DNA of 64,000 nucleotides from Pseudomonas wayambapalatensis (lineage in GTDB: Bacteria > Pseudomonadota > Gammaproteobacteria > Pseudomonadales > Pseudomonadaceae): positions 4,625,501 through 4,689,500 of the forward strand of contig CP077096.1 in NCBI GenBank assembly GCA_014268975.2, read 5' to 3'. Positions within the stretch are counted from its first letter, which is position 1, and every line of letters begins with the position of its first letter. The position numbers and the translations under genes are program-made. Below, piece by piece: positions 26,512 to 34,692 of the stretch. The notes beneath the pieces are model-generated. The model was not told where the DNA came from. It saw nothing but the letters and a program-made list of their open reading frames with translations, and made no database searches.

Positions 26512-26527
26512 TGTAATTCCAATAACA
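26512..26527. promoter_or_regulatory. HexR operator between edd and gap
   Basis: TGTAATTCCAATAACA, a near-perfect palindrome of the same form as the zwf/hexR box in this window. It is positioned to control both divergent genes, about 70 bp before the gap start and 185 bp before edd. Confidence 0.8.
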
Positions 26528-26597
26528 AAACCGTTTCAGTGAAGCTTCTGCCCATTTTGTGCCATAGGCTTCACCCAGACTGCCAGAGGTAATGCCA

Positions 26598-27599
26598 ATG
26601 ACCCTTCGCATCGCGATCAATGGATTCGGCCGCATCGGACGCAACGTCCTGCGCGCACTCTATACCCAAGGCTACCGCCAGGACCTGCAGGTCGTCGCCA
26701 TCAACGACCTGGGCGACAGCGCGATGAACGCCCACCTGCTCAAGTACGACAGCGTACATGGCACCTTCGATGCCACCGTGGAGGCCGATCATGAGAGCCT
26801 GACGGTCAACGGCGATCGCATCGCGGTCAGCGCCATCCGCAACCCCGCCGAACTGCCCTGGAAAGCCGAAGCCATCGATGTGGTGTTCGAATGCACCGGG
26901 CTGTTCACCGACCGCGCCAAGGCGGCGGCCCACATCACCGCCGGCGCCGGCAAGGTGATCATCTCGGCGCCGGCCAAGGGCGCCGATGCTACCGTGGTGT
27001 ATGGCGTCAACCACGACGTGCTGCGCGCCTCGCACCAGATCATCTCCAACGCCTCGTGCACCACCAACTGCCTGGCGCCGATCGCCCAGGTGCTGCAGCG
27101 TGAGTTCGGCATCGAGCAGGGCTTGATGACCACCATCCACGCCTACACCAACGACCAGGTGCTGACCGACGTCTACCACAGCGACCCCTACCGGGCCCGC
27201 TCGGCCACTCAATCGATGATCCCGAGCAAGACTGGCGCCGCCGAAGCCGTGGGCCTGGTGCTGCCGGAACTGGCCGGCAAGCTCACCGGCATGGCGGTAC
27301 GGGTGCCGGTGATCAACGTGTCGCTGGTCGACCTGACCGTCAACCTCAAGCGCGAAGCCAGTGCCGACGAGGTCAACCGCTTGTTCCTCGAAGCCAGCCG
27401 CCATTCGCGCGTGCTCGGCTACAACAGCCTGCCGCTGGTGTCGTGCGACTTCAACCACAACCCGCTGTCGTCGATCTTCGACGCCAACCACACCCGCGCC
27501 AATGGCCGCATGCTCAAGGTGCTGGCCTGGTACGACAACGAGTGGGGCTTCTCCAACCGCATGCTCGACAACTGCCTGGCGTTGTTCAGGGCGCAGTGA
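26598..27599 (+). CDS. gap: Glyceraldehyde-3-phosphate dehydrogenase, type I
   Basis: Oxidises the glyceraldehyde-3-phosphate released by KDPG aldolase. The 333-residue protein has the NAD-binding INGFGRIGRN, the catalytic SNASCTTNCLAP and the conserved WYDNEWGFSNR near the end. The ATG at 26598 is 7 bp after AGAGGT and is preferred to an ATG two codons earlier that sits too close to the ribosome site. Its HexR-controlled neighbours make it the glycolytic copy (often gap-1 or gapA). Confidence 0.95.
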   Translation: MTLRIAINGFGRIGRNVLRALYTQGYRQDLQVVAINDLGDSAMNAHLLKYDSVHGTFDATVEADHESLTVNGDRIAVSAIRNPAELPWKAEAIDVVFECTGLFTDRAKAAAHITAGAGKVIISAPAKGADATVVYGVNHDVLRASHQIISNASCTTNCLAPIAQVLQREFGIEQGLMTTIHAYTNDQVLTDVYHSDPYRARSATQSMIPSKTGAAEAVGLVLPELAGKLTGMAVRVPVINVSLVDLTVNLKREASADEVNRLFLEASRHSRVLGYNSLPLVSCDFNHNPLSSIFDANHTRANGRMLKVLAWYDNEWGFSNRMLDNCLALFRAQ

Positions 27600-27670
27600 A
27601 AGGCCTTGGGGCTGCCTGGCGGCCCCACCTTTACCCCTTCATGACATTTCTCCGCTTGACCTGGCGCATG

Positions 27671-27689
27671 GATGATAAGCATTATCATT
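27671..27689 (+). promoter_or_regulatory. Fur box upstream of the ECF sigma gene
   Basis: GATGATAAGCATTATCATT is a strong match to the 19-bp Fur consensus GATAATGATAATCATTATC and close to palindromic. It sits 26 bp before the GTG start, so iron-replete repression of the sigma/anti-sigma pair is expected. Confidence 0.85.
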
Positions 27690-27714
27690 CACCCCTCGTC
27701 GGCCAGGTTTCCCC

Positions 27715-28227
27715 GTGAGTCAGTCCCGGTTCAACTCAGTCTTCCTCACCCAGCGCCTCACCCTGCTGCGCACCTTGCAGCGCATGGTCGGCAACCCCAG
27801 CACGGCGGAGGACCTGCTGCAGGAAACCTACCTGCGGGTTACCCGCGCGCTGGGTGAGCGCCCTATCGAACACCTCGAACCCTTCGTGTTCCAGACCGCC
27901 CGCAACCTTGCCCTCGACCACTTGCGCGCGCGCCGCGTGCAGTCGCGCACTCTGGTCGACGATGTGCCCGAGCAGGTGCTGCACAATGTCGCCGCGCCGC
28001 TGGGCAACAGCGAGGATGCGGTGCATGCCGAGCAACTGCTCAAGCGCCTGAGCGTCAGCCTCGGCCAGCTCACGGCACGCCAGCAGCGCATCTTCATTCT
28101 CAGCCGCCTGCACGGTGCCAGCTACCTGGAAATCGCCGAGCAGTTGCAGGTCTCGGCCAGCACCGTGCAGAAGGAACTGAAGCTGATCATGGCGATCTGC
28201 ATGGGTGTGGCCGACCGCCTCAAGTAA
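27715..28227 (+). CDS. hxuI: ECF sigma factor, FecI-like (HxuI type)
   Basis: A 170-residue iron-starvation sigma factor. Region 2 is seen in MVGNPSTAEDLLQETYLRV and FVFQTARNLALDHLRAR; region 4 in LTARQQRIFILSRLHGASYLEIAEQL plus VSASTVQKELKL. It starts with GTG at 27715. A Fur box lies just upstream, and a FecR-type regulator and a TonB receptor with a signalling domain follow, the arrangement of HxuI-HxuR-HxuA heme signalling in P. aeruginosa. The symbol is by synteny and family; the function is firm. Confidence 0.88.
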   Translation: MSQSRFNSVFLTQRLTLLRTLQRMVGNPSTAEDLLQETYLRVTRALGERPIEHLEPFVFQTARNLALDHLRARRVQSRTLVDDVPEQVLHNVAAPLGNSEDAVHAEQLLKRLSVSLGQLTARQQRIFILSRLHGASYLEIAEQLQVSASTVQKELKLIMAICMGVADRLK

Positions 28228-28318
28228 GCGACCGCTCGCCACCTGGGCAGGTGCTGGCTATTGCCATGCCTGCGCACAGCGCCGATCATCTGCAAAAAAC
28301 GCCATGCAAGGATCCCCC

Positions 28319-29278
28319 GTGAGCAACCCCGCCCCTCGCCCATCGCCCGCCGAGCCAGACGCCCGCGCCCGCGCCATGGACGAAGCGCAGGACTGGCTGA
28401 TCCGCCTGCAATGCCCCAAGGAGCAGGACACCCAGGACTTCGAAGCCTGGCTGGGCGCCGCCGAGCAGAACGCCGAAGCCTATGTCGAAGTCGAAGCGCT
28501 GTGGAACGGCGTCACCCTGCGCCACCTGGCGAGCGATCTGCACCAGCAGCGCCGCACTTCGCTGCGCGGGCGCCTGCGCAGCCACTGGAAACCGCTGGCC
28601 ACGGCCGCCATGCTGGTGGTCGGGCTGTTCACCTTCGGCAACCTGCCAGTGCGCCTGCAGGCCGATCACCTGACGGTGGTCGGCGAACGCCAGCGGCTGC
28701 AACTGGACGATGGCGCCAAGGTGCTGCTCAACACCAACTCGGCCTTTGCCAGTGACCTGCGCGACGGGCGCCAGGTTGCGCGGCTGTTGCAGGGCGAAGC
28801 CTATTTCGAAGTGCCCGGCGGCAACCAGCCGCCGCTTGAAGTCCAGGCCGGCCCCTTGCGCGCCCAGGTACGCGACACCAACTTCGCCGTACGCTACCTC
28901 GATGGCCAGGCGCAGGTGCGCGTGCAGCGCGGCGACGTCGACCTGCAGGCCGCCAGCGACCAGCGCATCCGCTTGAGCGCCGGTGACAGCATCAGCGTCG
29001 GGCCTGATGGCTTCGGTCAACGCCAGCGCGCCGACCTGCACAAGGAACTGGCCTGGATCGATGGCCGCCTGGTGTTCGAGAACTGCCCGTTGAGCCAGGT
29101 ACTCGATGAACTGCGCCGCTACTACCCGGGCTGGATCATCAACCGCAACGACCACCTGCAACAGGTGGCCGTTACCGGCAACTACCGCCTGGACCAGCCC
29201 CTGGAGACCCTGCGGGCCCTGGCCCATATCACCTCGGCGCAGTTGCACGAATATCCGGCGGTGGTGATTCTCAACTGA
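28319..29278 (+). CDS. hxuR: FecR-family anti-sigma factor/transmembrane sensor (HxuR type)
   Basis: A 319-residue inner-membrane regulator. An N-terminal cytoplasmic DUF4880/anti-sigma domain (residues 15-80, AQDWLIRLQ ... FEAWL) is followed by one membrane helix (about 95-113, LATAAMLVVGLFTFGNLPV) and a periplasmic FecR domain with NTNSAF and GEAYFEVPGG. The C-terminal part (LVFENCPLSQVLDELRRYYPG) contacts the receptor STN domain. The GTG at 28319 has AAGGA 7 bp upstream and is preferred to an ATG five codons earlier. A terminator follows, separating it from the receptor gene. Confidence 0.88.
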   Translation: MSNPAPRPSPAEPDARARAMDEAQDWLIRLQCPKEQDTQDFEAWLGAAEQNAEAYVEVEALWNGVTLRHLASDLHQQRRTSLRGRLRSHWKPLATAAMLVVGLFTFGNLPVRLQADHLTVVGERQRLQLDDGAKVLLNTNSAFASDLRDGRQVARLLQGEAYFEVPGGNQPPLEVQAGPLRAQVRDTNFAVRYLDGQAQVRVQRGDVDLQAASDQRIRLSAGDSISVGPDGFGQRQRADLHKELAWIDGRLVFENCPLSQVLDELRRYYPGWIINRNDHLQQVAVTGNYRLDQPLETLRALAHITSAQLHEYPAVVILN

Positions 29279-29287
29279 GTGATGCCT

Positions 29288-29326
29288 GTGGGGGCGTCGA
29301 ACCGCCGCCCCCACTAAATTATTTTT
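29288..29326 (+). terminator. Terminator between the anti-sigma and receptor genes
   Basis: 9-bp perfect stem GTGGGGGCG / CGCCCCCAC with a 9-base loop, followed by a T-rich tract (taaattattttta). The receptor should therefore rely on its own, sigma-factor-driven promoter. Confidence 0.85.
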
Positions 29327-29353
29327 ACGCGACTCCCACACCACGTCCGTCTC

Positions 29354-29410
29354 GTTATAGCCAATGCAACTGATTCTTGTTCGAAAACAAGAACTGCACT
29401 CACCTATAAC
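29354..29410. repeat. Nested inverted repeats in front of the TonB receptor
   Basis: Outer pair GTTATAG (29354-29360) and CTATAAC (29404-29410), inner perfect 8-bp pair TTCTTGTT (29374-29381) and AACAAGAA (29386-29393) around CGAA. It lies after the terminator and before the receptor start, where the ECF-dependent promoter must be. Possible regulator site or 5' hairpin. Confidence 0.6.
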
Positions 29411-29436
29411 AGTTCGCGCGACAGGGAGCGCTTCCG

Positions 29437-32025
29437 ATGTCCTCAGGTCCAACCCGCCCTTCCCCCTCTTCCCGACGCATGGGGCAACTGTCCCTGCTGA
29501 CCCTGGCACTGCTGGCCAGTGGCGCCTGCAGCCTGCCCGCGCTGGCCGCAGAGCCTGCCCAGGCCGCCAGCCCACGCATGGGCGACTACCGTTTCGCCAT
29601 TGCCCAGCAGCCACTGGTCTCGGCAATCAATGCGTTCAGCGAAGTCACTGGCTGGCAGGTCGGCTTCTCCGCCGAGCTGGCCGAGGGCGTGGCTTCGCCG
29701 GGCGTGCAAGGGGCACTGGCACCGGAAGCGGCACTGCAGAAACTGCTGCACGGCACCGGCCTGGGCTTTCGCAAGATCGGCAACGGCAACGTCGTGCTCG
29801 AGCGCCAGACCGCAGGCAACGCCATCGCCCTGCAACAGTTGACCGTCAGCGCTACCCGCAGCGCCCAGGACGTAAGCCAGGTGCCGAGCACGGTCAGCGT
29901 GCAGACCCGCGGGCAACTGGACCGCCAGAACGTCAACGACATCAAGCAACTGGTGCGCTACGAGCCCGGCGTCTCGGTGGGCGGTGTCGGCCAGCGCAGC
30001 GGCCTGAACGGCTACAACATCCGCGGCATCGACGGCGAGCGGATCCTCACCCAGGTCGATGGCGTGTCGATCCCCGACAGCTTCTTCTACGGCCCCTACG
30101 CCCAGACCCAGCGCAATTACGTCGACCCCGAGATCGTCAAGCGCGTCGAGATCCTGCGTGGTCCGGCCTCGGTGCTGTACGGCAGCAACGCCATCGGCGG
30201 CGCGGTCAGCTACTACACCCTCGATCCGGACGACATCATCAAGCCCGGCCAGGACGTCGGCGCCCGGCTTAAGACCGGCTACAGCTCGGCCGACGAAAGC
30301 TGGCTGACCTCCGCCACCGTCGCTGGCCGCCAGGGCGACTTCGACGGTCTGCTGCACCTGAGCCAGCGCAACGGCCACGAGACCGAATCCTACGGTGGCC
30401 ACGGCGGCACCGGCCTTGCCCGCACCGAAGCCAACCCGGAAGACGTGCGCACCACCAACGTGCTGGCCAAGCTGGGCTGGAACTACGCTGACGACGCGCG
30501 CCTGGGCTTCACCTACGAACACTACAAGGACGACCGCGACCAGAACATCCTCAGCGCGGTGGGCGGCCCATTCATCCCCGGCCGTGGTGCGTCGAACATG
30601 TATCGGATGCGTGAAGGCAACGACACCGTCACCCGCGAGCGCTTCGGCATCAACCACGAGTTCGGCCTCGACAGCCTGGTCGCAGACCACGTCAAGTGGA
30701 GCCTGAATTACCAGATCGCCAAGACCGACCAACGTACCGACGAGCTCTACTTCGCCTCCGGTCGCCAGGTGTTCCGCGACCGCCAGACCACCTACAAGGA
30801 CCGCCAGTGGGTGTTCGATGGTCAGTTGGACAAAGCCTTCAGCATCGGCGAGACCGACCACCTGCTCACCTATGGCACCACAATCAAGCACGAGAAGGTC
30901 ACCGGCTCGCGCAGCGGTACCGGCACTTGCCTGAACATCGGCGGCACCTGCCGCGCCATCGGCCAGAACAGCGCGAGTGATAGCCAGGCGCTGGTCAGCG
31001 ACTTCCCGGACCCGACCATCAACACCTACAGCCTGTTCGCCCAGGACGAGATCCGCTGGAACAACTGGACCTTCCTGCCGGGTGCGCGTTACGACTACAC
31101 CCGCATGGAACCGAAGATGACCGCCGAATTCCTGCGGGGCATCCAGGGCACCGGCACGGCACCGTCCAGCGTCGACGATTCGGACAAGAAGTGGCACCGT
31201 GTCTCACCCAAATTCGGCATCACCTACGCCTTCAACGACAACTACACCTGGTATGGCCAGTACGCAGAAGGCTTCCGCACCCCAACCGCCAAGGCCATGT
31301 ACGGGCGCTTCGACAACCCGACCTTGGGCTATCGCGTCGAACCCAACCCGAACCTGGAACCCGAGAAGAGCAAGAGCTACGAGACCGGCCTGCGCGGCAA
31401 CTTCGACGCCGGCAACTTCGACGTGGCGGTGTTCTACAACAAGTACCGCGACTTCATCAACGAAGACGCCGTGCAGTCGGCCAACCTGGGCTCGACCTTC
31501 CAGGCCAACAACATCAAGCACGCGACCATCAAGGGTGCCGAGTTCAAGGGTCGCCTGAACCTCGACCACTTCGGTGCGCCGCAGGGCCTCTACACCCAGG
31601 GCTCCCTGGCCTACGCCCATGGCCGCAACGACGACAATGGCCAGCCGCTGAACAGCGTCAACCCACTGACCGCCGTGATGGGCCTGGGCTACGAACAGCA
31701 GAACTACGGCGGCCTGCTCAGCTGGACACTGGTCAAGCGCAAGAACCGTGTCGACGACTCCACCTTCTTCGCCCCCGACGGCGCCAGCAAGCAGTTCCGC
31801 ACCCCAGGCTACGGCGTGCTGGACCTGACCGGCTTCTACAAGGTGACTGAAGACGTGACCGTCAATGCAGGTCTCTACAACCTCACCGACAAGAAGTACT
31901 GGCAGTGGGATGACGTGCGCGGCTACGACGGCCTTGGCGAGGCGGCAGTGACCCAGCCGGCCAACCTCGACCGCCTGACCATGCCGGGACGCAACTTTGC
32001 CATCAATGTGATCTGGGACATCTGA
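29437..32025 (+). CDS. hxuA: TonB-dependent heme receptor with signalling (STN) domain
   Basis: An 862-residue outer-membrane transducer. After a signal peptide (LLTLALLASGACSLPALAAEP, cleavage near 38) comes the STN domain (about 50-125) that signals to the FecR partner, then a TonB box/plug (about 135-270, with VEILRGPASVLYGSNAIGGAVSYY, the plug signature), then a 22-strand barrel ending VIWDI. Heme-receptor landmarks GFRTP and NPNL are both present around residues 620-645. The histidine normally found between them in FRAP/NPNL heme receptors is absent here; tyrosines occupy the stretch. Context (heme oxygenase downstream, Hxu-like sigma pair upstream) supports heme as ligand. Confidence 0.88.
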   Translation: MSSGPTRPSPSSRRMGQLSLLTLALLASGACSLPALAAEPAQAASPRMGDYRFAIAQQPLVSAINAFSEVTGWQVGFSAELAEGVASPGVQGALAPEAALQKLLHGTGLGFRKIGNGNVVLERQTAGNAIALQQLTVSATRSAQDVSQVPSTVSVQTRGQLDRQNVNDIKQLVRYEPGVSVGGVGQRSGLNGYNIRGIDGERILTQVDGVSIPDSFFYGPYAQTQRNYVDPEIVKRVEILRGPASVLYGSNAIGGAVSYYTLDPDDIIKPGQDVGARLKTGYSSADESWLTSATVAGRQGDFDGLLHLSQRNGHETESYGGHGGTGLARTEANPEDVRTTNVLAKLGWNYADDARLGFTYEHYKDDRDQNILSAVGGPFIPGRGASNMYRMREGNDTVTRERFGINHEFGLDSLVADHVKWSLNYQIAKTDQRTDELYFASGRQVFRDRQTTYKDRQWVFDGQLDKAFSIGETDHLLTYGTTIKHEKVTGSRSGTGTCLNIGGTCRAIGQNSASDSQALVSDFPDPTINTYSLFAQDEIRWNNWTFLPGARYDYTRMEPKMTAEFLRGIQGTGTAPSSVDDSDKKWHRVSPKFGITYAFNDNYTWYGQYAEGFRTPTAKAMYGRFDNPTLGYRVEPNPNLEPEKSKSYETGLRGNFDAGNFDVAVFYNKYRDFINEDAVQSANLGSTFQANNIKHATIKGAEFKGRLNLDHFGAPQGLYTQGSLAYAHGRNDDNGQPLNSVNPLTAVMGLGYEQQNYGGLLSWTLVKRKNRVDDSTFFAPDGASKQFRTPGYGVLDLTGFYKVTEDVTVNAGLYNLTDKKYWQWDDVRGYDGLGEAAVTQPANLDRLTMPGRNFAINVIWDI

Positions 32026-32038
32026 TCCAGGCCAGCAT

Positions 32039-32074
32039 CCCTGCGGGAGTGGCCCTGTGCCGCTCCCGCAAGGG
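32039..32074. terminator. Hairpin after the heme receptor
   Basis: About 15-bp stem (ccctgcgggagtggc / gccgctcccgcaaggg) with one bulge and one G-T pair, 13 bp after the receptor stop. No U tract follows; it is a REP-like or processing hairpin that may separate the receptor from heme oxygenase. Confidence 0.6.
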
Positions 32075-32193
32075 ACACCCCTCTCCCCCGCCCGAACACA
32101 AATGCCTCCCACTCCCAGGTGAGGTTTTTTTACTGTCCTGCGTCTTCTCTTTCGTCTTGTACCTAGACAGCCCCATTTCCCAAGGATGCACCC

Positions 32194-32799
32194 ATGACCA
32201 GCCACACCTCCGAGCGCGCCGCCCTGCGCTCGCAACGCCTGAACCAGGTCACCCACGCACCGCACACCGAGCTGGACGCTCTGGTCAAGTCGCACGCGCC
32301 GTTCGACAGCCGCGAGAGCTTCGCCCGCTTCGTCGTCGCCCAGTACCTGTTCCAGTCCGAGCTGCAGGCGCTGTACACCGACCCAGCACTGATCGCCATC
32401 GTCCCTGACCTGGCCGAGCGTTGCCGTGCCGAACAGGCGCGCCTGGACCTGGCCGACCTGAACACCGAAGTACCCGCCCCGGTTGCCGGCGCTCTGGTCA
32501 AACCAAGCCTGGGCGAAGCCCTGGGCTGGATCTTCGTCTCCGAAGGCTCCAAACTGGGCGCAGCGTTCCTGATCAAGCGTGCCGTGGCCCTGGAGCTGTC
32601 CGACAGCTTCGGCGCCCGTCACCTGGGCGAGCCGGCCGGCGGCCGTGCAGAGGGCTGGAAACAGTTCACCCGCATCCTCGACAGCCTGGAGTTGTCGGCC
32701 GAAGAGGACGCCGCCGCCGAGCGTGGCGCAGTCGCTGCCTTCGAGCGCTTCACCGAGCTGCTCAAGCACGCCTACGCCACGGATGCCGCGCTGGCCTGA
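32194..32799 (+). CDS. hemO: Biliverdin-producing heme oxygenase (HemO/PigA type)
   Basis: A 201-residue cytosolic all-helical enzyme that opens heme to biliverdin, CO and iron. The proximal ligand lies in the N-terminal motif THAPHTELDALVKSHAPF, and the distal-helix Gly-rich stretch is GWIFVSEGSKLGAAFLIKRA, followed by the conserved FGARHLGEPAGGRAEGWK; all match the Pseudomonas HemO/PigA subfamily rather than BphO (no linked phytochrome). It lies 168 bp after the heme receptor, so the pair takes up and then breaks down heme for iron. Confidence 0.92.
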   Translation: MTSHTSERAALRSQRLNQVTHAPHTELDALVKSHAPFDSRESFARFVVAQYLFQSELQALYTDPALIAIVPDLAERCRAEQARLDLADLNTEVPAPVAGALVKPSLGEALGWIFVSEGSKLGAAFLIKRAVALELSDSFGARHLGEPAGGRAEGWKQFTRILDSLELSAEEDAAAERGAVAAFERFTELLKHAYATDAALA

Positions 32800-32809
32800 G
32801 ACGCACCTG

Positions 32810-32832
32810 CCGGCCACCATTCGGGTGGCCGG
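32810..32832. terminator. Hairpin after heme oxygenase
   Basis: Perfect 9-bp stem CCGGCCACC / GGTGGCCGG with a 5-base loop, 10 bp after hemO and 19 bp before the next start. There is only a short T run downstream. Confidence 0.55.
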
Positions 32833-32851
32833 ACCGCTTTGCAGTGAGACC

Positions 32852-33265
32852 ATGACCCGACTTGCCCGCTCCCGACTGTCCCGCCTGCTGTATGCGATCC
32901 TGGCTTATGTCAGCCTCGGGATAGGTCTGGTCGCCATCGTCATTCCTGGCTTGCCCACCACCGAGTTCATCCTCCTGGCCGCCTGGGCCGCGACCCGCAG
33001 TTCGCCGCGCCTGTCCGCCTGGCTGGAGAACCACCGTCTGTTCGGGCCGATCCTGTGGAACTGGCGCAACGGCAAGGTGATCCAGCGCCGCGCCAAGGTC
33101 AGCGCAACCATCAGCATGCTGCTGTGCGCAGGGTTGATGCTCACCGTTCTCGAACACCACTGGCCAGTGTTTCTTGCCATCGCCGGGATGACCCTGGGCA
33201 ACCTGTGGATCTGGTCGCGCCCCGAACAACCCACCGCACCACTGCCCGCCCAACTGCAACGCTGA
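32852..33265 (+). CDS. YbaN/DUF454-family inner-membrane protein
   Basis: A 137-residue small membrane protein of unknown biochemical role. Family signatures LGIGLVAIVIPGLPTTEFILLAAWAATRSS and WLENHRLFGPILWNWR are clear. Two N-terminal helices (about 10-48) and a helix pair near 78-115 are predicted. DUF454 genes often neighbour heme or iron genes in pseudomonads. The in-frame upstream region overlaps hemO and is not used. Confidence 0.88.
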   Translation: MTRLARSRLSRLLYAILAYVSLGIGLVAIVIPGLPTTEFILLAAWAATRSSPRLSAWLENHRLFGPILWNWRNGKVIQRRAKVSATISMLLCAGLMLTVLEHHWPVFLAIAGMTLGNLWIWSRPEQPTAPLPAQLQR

Positions 33266-33322
33266 GCATTTGCATCCTTGCGCGGGATGTACTGCAATGG
33301 GATCCACTCAGGAGGATCCTGC

Positions 33323-34672
33323 ATGCCCCAGTTGCTCGACACCATCGCCCGTGAACTGAAACTCGACCATGCCGCCCTGCGCTGGCACGGCGTCGGCGGG
33401 CTGCCCTCGACCTTCGCCGTCACCGACCTGGCCGCCGCGAGCATGGCCGCCGCCGGTCTGGCACTGGCCAGCCTGCTGCAGCGCCAGACCGACCACTGCC
33501 CGCTGGTCAGCATCGATCGGCGCCTGGCCTCGTTCTGGTTTGCCACCAGCCTGCGCCCCCAGGGCTGGCAGACACCGCCTCTGTGGGATGCCGTCGCCGG
33601 CGACTACCCCACCCGCGATGGCTGGATTCGCCTGCACACCAACGCTCCCCATCATCGCAAGGCCGCACTCGGCGTGCTGGGCACCCCGGCCGATCGCCAG
33701 GCGGTCGCCGAGCAGGTCCGGCGCTGGGACGGCGAGGCGCTGGAAAGCGCCGTGGTCGAAGCCGGAGGCTGTGCGGCGAAGATGCGCAGTTGGGCCGAAT
33801 GGTGCGAGCACCCGCAGGGGCGGGCAGTGAACATGGAGCCACTGGTGTTGCGCGAGCATTTCGACGCGGCAGCGCCATTGGCCTGGCAAGGCTGTGAAAC
33901 ACGTCCGCTGGCCGGCATCAAGGTGCTCGACCTCACCCGCATTCTCGCCGGCCCTACAGCCAGCCGTCTGCTGGCAGGCTTCGGCGCCGACGTGCTGCGC
34001 ATCGACCCACCCGGCTGGGACGAACCGGCGGTGGTCGCCGAAGTCACCCTGGGCAAGCGCTGTGCACGCCTGGACTTGCGCGCGACGCCTGACCGCAAGG
34101 TGTTCGAGCGGTTGCTGGGTGAGGCCGACATCCTCCTGCATGGCTATCGCGCCGATGCACTGGGACATCTGGGTTTCGGCGCACAGCGCAGGCGTCAGCT
34201 CAACCCCGGGCTGATCGACGTCAGCCTCAACGCCTACGGCTGGAGCGGCCCCTGGCAGGAACGTCGCGGCTTCGACAGCCTGGTGCAGATGAGCAGCGGC
34301 ATCGCCCGCGAAGGCATGCGCTGGAAACAAACGGAAAAACCCGTGCCTTTGCCGGTGCAGGCACTCGACCATGCAACCGGGTACCTGATGGCGGCCGAAG
34401 CGATCCGTGGGCTGGAGCAGCGCCTGGGTGGAAGGGCCGGTTACCGGGCACGGCTGTCCCTGGCACGCACCGCCAAGCTGTTGGTGGAGCATGGAACGAT
34501 GGGGGATGACTTGCCCCTGGCAGCAGAAACGCCCGAGGATCTCGACCCGCATCTGGAACGGACACCTTGGGGGACCGCGCAAAGGATCAGGGGGCCGTTG
34601 AAGGTTGGGCCTGCCCATATGCACTGGGCACGCGGGGCATGCGAGCTGGGCTCGGCTCAAGCGTGTTGGTGA
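33323..34672 (+). CDS. CoA-transferase family III (CaiB/BaiF) protein
   Basis: A 449-residue protein with a family III CoA-transferase core in its second half: PLAGIKVLDLTRILAGPTASRLLAGFGADVLRIDPP (start about residue 200) and VSLNAYGWSGPWQERRGFDSLVQ. The N-terminal 190 residues match the core poorly by eye. The usual catalytic Asp of the family falls after the nucleotide-binding region; here the sequence HGYRADALGHLGFG spans it, but I cannot confirm the residue. Substrate unknown. An excellent Shine-Dalgarno GGAGGA precedes the start. It ends 20 bp from the convergent arcD paralogue. Confidence 0.82.
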   Translation: MPQLLDTIARELKLDHAALRWHGVGGLPSTFAVTDLAAASMAAAGLALASLLQRQTDHCPLVSIDRRLASFWFATSLRPQGWQTPPLWDAVAGDYPTRDGWIRLHTNAPHHRKAALGVLGTPADRQAVAEQVRRWDGEALESAVVEAGGCAAKMRSWAEWCEHPQGRAVNMEPLVLREHFDAAAPLAWQGCETRPLAGIKVLDLTRILAGPTASRLLAGFGADVLRIDPPGWDEPAVVAEVTLGKRCARLDLRATPDRKVFERLLGEADILLHGYRADALGHLGFGAQRRRQLNPGLIDVSLNAYGWSGPWQERRGFDSLVQMSSGIAREGMRWKQTEKPVPLPVQALDHATGYLMAAEAIRGLEQRLGGRAGYRARLSLARTAKLLVEHGTMGDDLPLAAETPEDLDPHLERTPWGTAQRIRGPLKVGPAHMHWARGACELGSAQACW

Positions 34673-34692
34673 CGGTTACGACCTCCGCCCAC

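Noticed and set aside
32026..32193. Fur box before heme oxygenase
   Set aside because: The AT-rich tract (ttttttta) does not match the GATAAT-type repeat arrangement.
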